Of a stretch of 64,000 nt of DNA, positions 57,457 through 64,000 are shown piece after piece. Below the pieces are notes generated by a model, which had not been told where the DNA came from, made no database searches, and was given only the letters and a program-made list of their open reading frames with translations. Each line of letters begins with the position of its first letter. The stretch's first letter is position 1. Location: contig NZ_JBMDWJ010000197.1 of NCBI RefSeq assembly GCF_048595215.1, positions 1 through 64,000 of the forward strand, in the 5' to 3' direction. A program made the position numbers and the translations under genes. Source of the stretch: Siphonobacter sp048595215. GTDB lineage: Bacteria; Bacteroidota; Bacteroidia; Cytophagales; Spirosomataceae.

Positions 57457-58128
57457 TTATTTCACAGCGTCAGCGTAATTTTTAGCCGCCGCTTCCCAGT
57501 TTACTACGTCCCAATAAGCTTTGATATAATCCGGACGTTTGTTCTGATACTTGAGGTAGTAGGCGTGCTCCCATACGTCCAAACCGATCACTGGTGTACC
57601 GGGCGTTTCAGCCAGTGCCATCAATGGGTTGTCCTGGTTAGGCGTTGAAACAACGGCCAGTTTTTTATCCGGCGTTACGATCAGCCAAGCCCAGCCTGAA
57701 CCGAACCGAGTAGTAGCTGCTTTATTGAACTCCTCCACGAATTTGTCGTAGGTACCAAATGATTTATTAATCGCTTCCGCTAATTCACCGGAAGGTTTGC
57801 CACCGCGTTTGGGGCCGATTGTATTCCAGAAAAAGGTGTGGTTCCAGTGACCACCGGCGTTGTTGCGGATGGCCGGAGCCGTGTTTTTATCAATTTTCTT
57901 CACCACCTGAAAAATGGTCTGTGAAGCTTCGGGTTTGCCTTCTACGGCTTTGTTTAGATTATCAACGTACGCTTTGTGGTGTTTACCGTAGTGAATTTCC
58001 ATCGTTTGCTTGTCGATGCTAGGTTCTAACGCGTCGAAGGCGTAGGGCAGAGGAGCTTGAGTAAACTGTGCCGAAACCTGAAAAGCCGAAGCCAGCAGGC
58101 CGGCTACCAAAAGGGATTTAAATTTCAT
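57457..58128 (-). CDS. sodA: Exported Fe/Mn superoxide dismutase
   Basis: A 223-residue superoxide dismutase. Metal ligands are the His of MEIHYGKHHKAYV, His in GGHWNHTFFW, and Asp and His in GLDVWEHAYYLKYQ. The family pattern is complete. Unlike cytoplasmic SodA/SodB it starts with a signal peptide (MKFKSLLVAGLLASAFQVSA, then Q), so it acts in the periplasm. That adds about 25 residues to the usual 200. The Fe/Mn preference cannot be told with certainty. It has the clearest promoter in the window. Confidence 0.92.
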   Translation of the reverse strand: MKFKSLLVAGLLASAFQVSAQFTQAPLPYAFDALEPSIDKQTMEIHYGKHHKAYVDNLNKAVEGKPEASQTIFQVVKKIDKNTAPAIRNNAGGHWNHTFFWNTIGPKRGGKPSGELAEAINKSFGTYDKFVEEFNKAATTRFGSGWAWLIVTPDKKLAVVSTPNQDNPLMALAETPGTPVIGLDVWEHAYYLKYQNKRPDYIKAYWDVVNWEAAAKNYADAVK

Positions 58129-58182
58129 GGTTGAAAATGGTTTCTTAAGGATCTGAAACACTGCTTAGGTGCAGCTCAAAGG

Positions 58183-58212
58183 CAAAAATATCTGTACCAT
58201 TTCAGGCTACAA
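58183..58212 (-). promoter_or_regulatory. Promoter of the exported superoxide dismutase gene
   Basis: On the minus strand: TTG (58212-58210), a 19-base spacer and TATTTTTG (58190-58183), both perfect. Transcription would start near 58176, giving a leader of about 48 bases. Confidence 0.7.
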
Positions 58213-58944
58213 GCGTTTCGGTAATAAACTTTTGTGGATTGACAGCTATGTTGGTCAACGCTCAAACCGTGCTTTCGACGGATAGACCTGGCACGGCCCG
58301 GCGGCAAAAGATCGCCTGTATAGCGTTTAAACGATGATTTATCCCTTACAGTCGACCCCTCAGAATCCGGATGAGTGACGTATCTTTCGTTTTCATACAA
58401 AAATCTTTCGTATGGATATGAAGTCACCGCCTGGGAAGAAGGACCTTTGTCGCAGCGAAGGGTACTAGCGGAAGATCGTCCCAAAATGTCTTTAGAATTG
58501 AACAGTAAGTCGATTTTCGCGATCGCTACATTAAAATAAGCTTTAATTTTAATTGTTTGATTTAGGTCAAAGTATTCCGTCAGCCCTTTTCTGAGATTTG
58601 TACTTATTTAATACATACGTCATTTCTTCCCATTTGCTATGAATAGTTTTGTTCTCATCCAGATTTGTGCAAAATCCGAATGGTATTCGCCACCCTTTGC
58701 CAAATATTTTTAAAAATCTGCCTCTGATCTTTCAGAATTTTACCGGTACTGGCGAAATTAGCCCAGAGGAGCAGGGAGCTAGATTGGTTCTGTAATTAGA
58801 TTAATCCGGGAAATACGGAAACTAAATGAACAGAACGATTCTCCATTGCTTGTTCCTGGTGTGTATAGGCTCCAGTGATCGACTGTAAGACGCACTTACA
58901 AAGAGCTTTAATTGATTGAGTGTTAGACACTACCCCCTCTTGTT
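58213..58944. other. Long intergenic region before the RND efflux operon
   Basis: About 730 bases with no gene I trust. A minus-strand frame at 58176-58484 (102 codons) would run into the sodA promoter and has no ordered composition. A TAGTTTTG box lies at 58644-58651 without a good -33 partner. The region may hold binding sites for an unlinked regulator, as no regulator gene sits beside the pump. No repeat was noticed. Confidence 0.45.
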
Positions 58945-61900
58945 ATGTGGATTGTTCGATTAGCTTTACAGCGGAAGTATACCATTGCGGTGCTGGCTCT
59001 GCTGATCCTGATTATGGGTGTGGTATCCATTCGTCAGATGCCCACCGACATTTTTCCCCGTATCAACATTCCGGTTATTTCCGTAATCTGGTCGTACCGG
59101 GGACTTTCGACGGACGAAATGGAAAAGATGATTACCAACTTTTCCGAAACGTCGGTCATCAATAACGCCTCCGACATCCAGCGGGTGGAATCCCAGACCT
59201 ACAATGGGGTGGCCGTACTGAAAATTTTCTTTCAGCCCACGGTGAAAATTGAGGAGGCCCTGGCTTCCATTACGGCCATTTCGCAGACGATTCGGGTACG
59301 GATGCCGCCCGGAACGCAACCGCCGATTATTGTGCGGTACAACGCTACGGACGTTCCCATTCTGCAGTTGAGTATATCCTCGGACAGTCTGACGGAATCC
59401 CAAATCACCGACTACATTACGACCCGGATACGGCCCATGATTTCGACCGTACAGGGGAGCCGTCTGTCGCAGCCGTTCGGAGGAAAAGCTCGTCAGGTGA
59501 TGGTGGACCTTGATCCTGAATTGCTTACGGCTCGCGGCGTATCCCCCGAAGATGTAGTCAATGCCGTATCTGCTCAAAACCTGACTCTGCCGAGTGGTCA
59601 GCTTCGGCTGGAGGAAAGGGAATACAACGTACGCCTGAACACCAAGCCCGACGCCATCATTGCGTTGAACGATATTCCGGTGAAAACGCTACCCGGTGGT
59701 GTGGTCCTGCACTTACGCGATGTCGCTAACGTCCACGATGGTTCGATTGTACAAACCAACGTAGTCAAACAGGACGGCCGACGGGGGGTGTTGCTCAATA
59801 TCGTAAAAACCGGGAATGCCTCAACGACCGAAGTCGTCGACAAAATCCGCAATGAAGTACTTCCGGCGGTTCGCGGAGCTGCTCCGGCGTCGCTGAAGAT
59901 CACTGAACTTTTTGACCAATCCGTGTTCGTACGAGCCTCGATTCACGGGGTAGTCGTGGAAGGATTGATTGCGGCCCTGCTGACGGCCGCCATGATTCTG
60001 CTCTTCCTGGGTAGCTGGCGGAGTACGCTGATTGTTGCTATTTCCATTCCGCTCTCGATTCTGAGTTCGCTCGCCGTTCTGTATCTGATGGGCGAAACGC
60101 TGAATATCAATACCCTGGGCGGTTTGGCTCTGGCCATTGGTATTCTGGTGGATGACGCGACAGTAACGATTGAGAATATTCACCGAAACGAAGAGTTAGG
60201 CCTGCCCCTGCGAAGGGCCATTATGGTGGGGGCACACCAGATTGCCACGCCGACGCTGGTCGCCACGCTGACGATCTGTATCGTGTTCGTGTCGGTACTC
60301 TTTTTGGAAGGTCCGGCCCGCTTCCTGTTCGGTCCGCTGGCTTTATCGGTGGTATTCGCCATGATTGCTTCGTATATCCTTTCACGTACCCTGGTGCCCA
60401 CGTTGGCCGACTTGTTGCTCAAATCCGAGCCACATCACCCGGAGGGACATTTGAACGGTCAGGCTAAAAAACCTAATCCTTTTGCCCGTATTTACCAAAG
60501 CTTTAACCGGGGCTTCGACCGTTTTCAAGCACGCTATCTGCGGGTACTGCAATGGAATCTAGGCCACCGAAAAACGGTACTGGGGGTATTCCTGGTCGTT
60601 GTGATGGTTACGGCGGTGATGGTTCCTTTCGTGGGTCGTGACTTTTTTCCCAGCGTAGATGCCGGCCAGTTCAGGTTGCACATGCGAGCCCCGGCGGGTT
60701 CCCGACTGGAAGCTACGGAGCGTACGGCGGGTCAGGCCGAGGCAGTGATCCGGCAGATCATTCCGGCCAATGAAATCGAAACGGTTATTGCCAACATCGG
60801 TCTGACGAGCGAAGGGTACAACTTCGTATTCCAGGATAACTCGTCGCTGGGTTCCGCCGATGCGGAGTTGCTGGTGGCTCTTAAAAAAGAGAAAAGTCGT
60901 CCGACGGAAGAATACATGCGGGAAATTCGGGCCAAGCTGGCCGAAGCTCTGCCGCAGGTGACCTTCTTCTTCCAGCCAGCCGATATCGTAACGCAGATTC
61001 TGAACTTCGGTCTGACCGCACCCATTGACATTCAGGTGACGGGTTTCGACCGGAAAAATAACTTACGCATTGCTCAGGAAATCCGCAGTAAAGTAGCTCA
61101 GATACCCGGTACGGTCGATGTACACCTGCATCAGGTCATGAACGCTCCTGAATTATTCGTGAATATTGACCGCGAGCGGGCGAATCAGCTGGGGCTGAAC
61201 GAAACCAAAGTGGCCAACAACATGATGATTTCCATGAGTGGTACCACGCAGGTAAACCCGAACTTCTGGCCAGATCCGGTTACGGGCTTCCCGTATTTGG
61301 TAGCCGTACAGACGCCGCCGTACAAACTCAATACGCTGGATAAACTCCTGCAAACGCCTTTGGTGACGCAAACCGGCGAACTAACGCCCCAATCCCTGGC
61401 CAACGTTGCCAAGGTCGAACGTCGCGTAACGCCGATGGTAGTGAATCGGATGAATACGCAACCCATGTTCGATGTGTACGCCTCGGTGGAACGGACGGAT
61501 CTGGGAAGTGTTTCCGGAAAACTTTCCGAGATCGTCAAGGAATACCAGCAACAACTCAAGCCGGGAAATAAAATTGAAGTACGCGGTCAGGTGGAAAGTA
61601 TGAATTCAGCCTTTACGCGGTTGGGTATTGGTTTGTTGTTCGCGGCCATTCTGGTGTACATGCTGATGGTCGTCAACTTTCAGTCCTTTTTGTACCCGTT
61701 CATCATTATTACGGCCCTTCCCGGAGCGATGTGCGGGGTTGTATGGCTGCTGTTTTTGAGCCAGACCACCTTCAGTATTCCTTCGCTGATGGGGGCGATC
61801 ATGAGTGTGGGGGTAGCTACGGCCAACTCCATTCTGTTGGTAAGCTTCGCTCAGGAGCAGGTGTTTGATCTGCACATGAGTCCGTACGAATCAGCTCTGG

Positions 61901-62154
61901 AGGCGGGACGTACCCGTTTACGTCCGATTTTGATGACAGCTCTGGCGATGATTATCGGGATGTTGCCGATGTCTTTAGGGCTAGGCGAGGGTGGTGAGCA
62001 GAACGCTCCCCTGGGACGGGCCGTGATTGGCGGGTTGTTACTGGCCACCTTTACGACGCTGCTTTTCGTACCCGTCGTCTTTAGCTATCTGGCGAAAAAC
62101 CGTACCGAAGCCGAAATGGCCGAAGAAAAGGAACTGGCTGAGATGGAAGTTTGA
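58945..62154 (+). CDS. RND-family multidrug efflux permease (AcrB/MexF-like)
   Basis: A proton-driven inner-membrane pump of 1069 residues in the HAE1 group. Two homologous halves of six helices and a large periplasmic loop are seen. The proton-relay aspartates are D403-D404 in LAIGILVDDATVTIENIHRN, and the start IVRLALQRKYTIAVLALLIL and the later VGRDFFPSVDAGQFRLHMRA are family hallmarks. The C-terminal half has ITALPGAMCGVVWLLFLSQ and SVGVATANSILLVSFAQE. It comes first, then the adaptor and the outer-membrane factor, the reverse of the classical adaptor-first order. Substrates are unknown. Confidence 0.93.
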   Translation: MWIVRLALQRKYTIAVLALLILIMGVVSIRQMPTDIFPRINIPVISVIWSYRGLSTDEMEKMITNFSETSVINNASDIQRVESQTYNGVAVLKIFFQPTVKIEEALASITAISQTIRVRMPPGTQPPIIVRYNATDVPILQLSISSDSLTESQITDYITTRIRPMISTVQGSRLSQPFGGKARQVMVDLDPELLTARGVSPEDVVNAVSAQNLTLPSGQLRLEEREYNVRLNTKPDAIIALNDIPVKTLPGGVVLHLRDVANVHDGSIVQTNVVKQDGRRGVLLNIVKTGNASTTEVVDKIRNEVLPAVRGAAPASLKITELFDQSVFVRASIHGVVVEGLIAALLTAAMILLFLGSWRSTLIVAISIPLSILSSLAVLYLMGETLNINTLGGLALAIGILVDDATVTIENIHRNEELGLPLRRAIMVGAHQIATPTLVATLTICIVFVSVLFLEGPARFLFGPLALSVVFAMIASYILSRTLVPTLADLLLKSEPHHPEGHLNGQAKKPNPFARIYQSFNRGFDRFQARYLRVLQWNLGHRKTVLGVFLVVVMVTAVMVPFVGRDFFPSVDAGQFRLHMRAPAGSRLEATERTAGQAEAVIRQIIPANEIETVIANIGLTSEGYNFVFQDNSSLGSADAELLVALKKEKSRPTEEYMREIRAKLAEALPQVTFFFQPADIVTQILNFGLTAPIDIQVTGFDRKNNLRIAQEIRSKVAQIPGTVDVHLHQVMNAPELFVNIDRERANQLGLNETKVANNMMISMSGTTQVNPNFWPDPVTGFPYLVAVQTPPYKLNTLDKLLQTPLVTQTGELTPQSLANVAKVERRVTPMVVNRMNTQPMFDVYASVERTDLGSVSGKLSEIVKEYQQQLKPGNKIEVRGQVESMNSAFTRLGIGLLFAAILVYMLMVVNFQSFLYPFIIITALPGAMCGVVWLLFLSQTTFSIPSLMGAIMSVGVATANSILLVSFAQEQVFDLHMSPYESALEAGRTRLRPILMTALAMIIGMLPMSLGLGEGGEQNAPLGRAVIGGLLLATFTTLLFVPVVFSYLAKNRTEAEMAEEKELAEMEV

Positions 62155-62162
62155 TGAGTGGG

Positions 62163-62281
62163 CAGTTTTCAGTTTACCGTTCTCTGTTACCTGCGAGAGC
62201 AGCAAATTTTTTAAACAGAAACGGTAAATCATGAAATCTACCCATTGAAAACAGAAAACTGTAAACAGAAAACTAGTATAT
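62163..62281. repeat. AAAACTGAAAAC-type intergenic hairpin element
   Basis: A forward arm (CAGTTTTCAGTTTACCGTT, from 62163) and an inverted arm (AACAGAAAACTGTAAACAG) to 62281, in the 132-base gap between pump and adaptor genes. It is one of a family also found at 63354-63431 and, less complete, at 11270-11414 and 26995-27015. Confidence 0.55.
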
Positions 62282-62286
62282 AGATC

Positions 62287-63351
62287 ATGAAGAGAAATCT
62301 CTGGATATGGCTGATTCCGGTGGGATTATTGGCTTTATTCTTCTTCGTAGGCGTATTACCCCGAATCAGAAATCAGCAGGAACTGCACGCCGAAAGCGAC
62401 GCTGCCAAAAATCGCTTGCCGCTGGTAAACGTCGTCATTGCAAAACGTACCGCTGATACCACGGGCCTGACCTTGCCTGGACAGATCATGCCGTACCGCG
62501 AAACCCAGGTGTACGCCCGTACGCAAGGCTTTTTACGGCAACGTCTGGTGGATATTGGAACGAAAGTAAATCGGGGTAGTTTGCTGGCCACGATTGAAGC
62601 CCCTGAATTGGATCAGGACATTCTGAAAGCTCAGGCGGATATGAAACTGGCTCAAGTAAATCTGGATCGCGTGAAAAGCGTAACGCTTCCCGGAGCCGTT
62701 TCGCAACAGGATGTAGATACACGTCAGGCAGGCTACGAAGTAGGCCGGGCGGCATTGCGGCGGCTCGAAGCCCTGAAGAGCCTGCAACAGGTACGGGCTC
62801 CTTTCAATGGGATTATAACGGCCCGGAATGCGGATGTAGGAGCGTTGATCAATACGGGCAATATTCCCCTGTTTACAGTATCTCAACTGGATACCCTGCG
62901 GGTGTACATCGACGTACCTCAGACCTATTACCAACTCGTAAAAATCGGACTGCCCGCTACGGTGAAGGTGCCGGAACTGGGTAAAAGCTTTACGGGTAAA
63001 GTGGTGCGTACTTCGGGTACGCTTCGGTCGGCCTCGCGTACGTTGCTGACGGAAGTAGCCATTCCCAATCGCTCCGGTGAATTAGTCGCTGGTTTGTACG
63101 GTCAGGTAACGCTGGATGTTCGGGCAATCAATCCTCCCGTACGGATTCCGGCCAACACGCTGCTGGTTACGCCCGAAGGCTCCCGGGTAGTCATTGTTTC
63201 CTCCAACGGTCAGGTGCATTTTCAGCCCATCACGATTGGACGCGATTTTGGTACGAGTCTGGAAGTACTGGATGGACTACAGGGCAACGAACGCCTGGTA
63301 GCCAATCCATCGGACGGCCTCAAAGAAGGAGGCATGGTACGCGTAAAATAA
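62287..63351 (+). CDS. RND efflux periplasmic adaptor (HlyD/MFP family)
   Basis: A 354-residue adaptor that links the pump to the outer-membrane channel. One N-terminal helix (LWIWLIPVGLLALFFFVGVL) anchors it; no lipobox Cys is present. The lipoyl/barrel-sandwich halves flank a coiled-coil hairpin at about 103-147 (LDQDILKAQADMKLAQVNLD, VDTRQAGYEVGRAALRRLEA), then VRAPFNGIITARNADVGAL and a C-terminal beta-barrel and membrane-proximal domain (GLYGQVTLDVRAIN). It is 132 bases after the permease and 109 before the outer-membrane gene, wide gaps filled by repeats. Confidence 0.9.
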   Translation: MKRNLWIWLIPVGLLALFFFVGVLPRIRNQQELHAESDAAKNRLPLVNVVIAKRTADTTGLTLPGQIMPYRETQVYARTQGFLRQRLVDIGTKVNRGSLLATIEAPELDQDILKAQADMKLAQVNLDRVKSVTLPGAVSQQDVDTRQAGYEVGRAALRRLEALKSLQQVRAPFNGIITARNADVGALINTGNIPLFTVSQLDTLRVYIDVPQTYYQLVKIGLPATVKVPELGKSFTGKVVRTSGTLRSASRTLLTEVAIPNRSGELVAGLYGQVTLDVRAINPPVRIPANTLLVTPEGSRVVIVSSNGQVHFQPITIGRDFGTSLEVLDGLQGNERLVANPSDGLKEGGMVRVK

Positions 63352-63353
63352 GT

Positions 63354-63431
63354 TTTTAGTTTACGGTTTTCCGTTTTCAGTGGGCTACTCGCTTTTCAAT
63401 TGAAAACTGAAAACAGCAAACGGAAAACTGC
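63354..63431. repeat. AAAACTGAAAAC-type intergenic hairpin element
   Basis: Forward arm TTTACGGTTTTCCGTTTTCA and inverted arm TGAAAACAGCAAACGGAAAA flank a perfect 14-bp palindrome TTTTCAATTGAAAA (63393-63406), in the gap between the adaptor and TolC-type genes. Confidence 0.55.
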
Positions 63432-63460
63432 CCCAACTTCCCAAAGTTTTTACCGAACGT

Positions 63461-64000
63461 ATGAATTGTTTATTGAAAATCAGTGGGTTGCTTTTGCTGG
63501 TGACCAGTGTGGTTACGGCACAGACGCCCACCAGTCGACCTTTTGCCGATCCGGAACTGGATAAACTCATCGAAGCCGGACTTAATTTCAATCCTGATAT
63601 ACGAAATGCGTTGAGTCGTGTCGAGGAGGCCCGCGTACGCGTACGGGTGGCTGAGTCGTACCTGCGACCCGTAGTTCGGGGAAATCCGGGTATTCAGACG
63701 CAAAGTCTTTCACCCAACCGGCCCGTTCAGTTCACCAACGTACGGGCAGTACGGGTGCAACTGACGACGTTTCAGATTCCCATTGATGCCAGTTTTGAAC
63801 TGGATTTATTCGGACGAATCCGGCAAACCGTACGTCTTTCCGAAGTGCAGACGCAACTGAGTGAAGCCGATGTTCGGATTGCCCGTTTGGCAGTAGCTGC
63901 CGAAATTGCCCGTCTCTATGCTCTGGTACGCTCCAACGACGCCGAACAAACGGTTTTCGAGCGAACCTTGTCAGCCCGGGATTCCGTACTGGCGGTGGTT
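63461..64000 (+). CDS. TolC/OprM-family outer membrane efflux protein (partial, 3' end beyond window)
   Basis: The first 180 residues of the outer-membrane channel of the tripartite pump. The start is ATG at 63461 with signal peptide MNCLLKISGLLLLVTSVVTA. The first TolC repeat follows: LDKLIEAGLNFNPDIRNALS, VEEARVRVRVAESYLRP, and VPIDASFELDLFG-like IPIDASFELDLFGRIRQTVR, typical of the NodT/OprM group. No lipobox Cys is seen (the Cys at residue 3 is not in a lipobox). The frame has no stop to the window end. Confidence 0.85.
   Translation, partial: MNCLLKISGLLLLVTSVVTAQTPTSRPFADPELDKLIEAGLNFNPDIRNALSRVEEARVRVRVAESYLRPVVRGNPGIQTQSLSPNRPVQFTNVRAVRVQLTTFQIPIDASFELDLFGRIRQTVRLSEVQTQLSEADVRIARLAVAAEIARLYALVRSNDAEQTVFERTLSARDSVLAVV

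Noticed and set aside
58176..58484. Minus-strand frame of 102 codons upstream of sodA
   Set aside because: It covers the sodA promoter and has no ordered composition.
1..64000. Mobile elements, prophage or integrated plasmid
   Set aside because: No transposase, integrase, phage structural or toxin-antitoxin genes were recognised, and the one tRNA has no adjacent integrase.

Overview
The window is chromosomal DNA of a member of the Bacteroidota, most likely a Spirosoma-like member of the Cytophagales. The evidence is an ECF sigma / FecR / SusC / SusD cassette, a subtilase with a C-terminal type IX secretion sorting domain, several DUF families typical of the phylum, about 50 percent GC by eye, and promoters of the Bacteroidota form TTG-N17..20-TAnnTTTG (clearest before sodA, the 120-residue secreted protein at 23.3 kb, alkB and the lolE-like gene). 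Genus cannot be fixed from the sequence alone. No insertion sequence, prophage, CRISPR array or rRNA gene was found; there is one tRNA (Val, anticodon TAC).

Layout. 0-6.6 kb: the 3' end of an ECF sigma factor, then fecR, susC and susD, a regulated outer-membrane nutrient uptake system. 6.7-16 kb: a zinc alcohol dehydrogenase; a minus-strand operon (sugar ketoisomerase, PLP aminotransferase, polyprenyl-phosphate glycosyltransferase, methyltransferase, GT-C glycosyltransferase) that probably makes an amino-dideoxy-sugar and attaches it to a surface glycan; a methyltransferase; an SMP-30 lactonase; an AlkB-like dioxygenase. 16-28 kb: a catalase-like protein, an AI-2E family permease, two GT2 enzymes, tRNA-Val, a VanX-type dipeptidase, an SpmA/SpmB fusion, a degenerate TrpF-like protein, folB, divIVA, a WD40 protein, a phosphopantetheinyl transferase and a SirB1-like protein. 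28.5-31.6 kb: galE, rfbB and rfbA, which can supply dTDP-4-keto-6-deoxyglucose to the operon at 8-13 kb. 31.7-45 kb: a membrane AraC regulator, an acyltransferase, cyclophilin, an S9 peptidase, the sorted subtilase, guaA and namZ. 44.7-50.6 kb: a LolE-like permease, then a DUF5690 transporter, XRE-cupin regulator and PhnZ-like HD protein, then a Crp-type regulator and a short-chain dehydrogenase. 51-53 kb: a three-gene PspC/LiaF envelope-stress operon. 53-58 kb: mnmA, an isopenicillin-N-synthase-family oxygenase, an AraC regulator, DUF983 and a secreted superoxide dismutase. 58.9-64 kb: a tripartite RND efflux pump, with the outer-membrane gene cut by the window edge.

The observations most worth following are a candidate antisense RNA in the fecR-susC leader, the PhnZ-like protein beside a DUF5690 transporter and XRE-cupin regulator, a candidate 90-nt small RNA between those genes, the amino-sugar operon that lacks a visible flippase, two enzyme homologues that have lost catalytic residues, and two families of dispersed intergenic palindromes. 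Gene starts were often moved inward from the longest frame, to the residue that begins a signal peptide or conserved domain. Functions rest on motifs recognised by eye.
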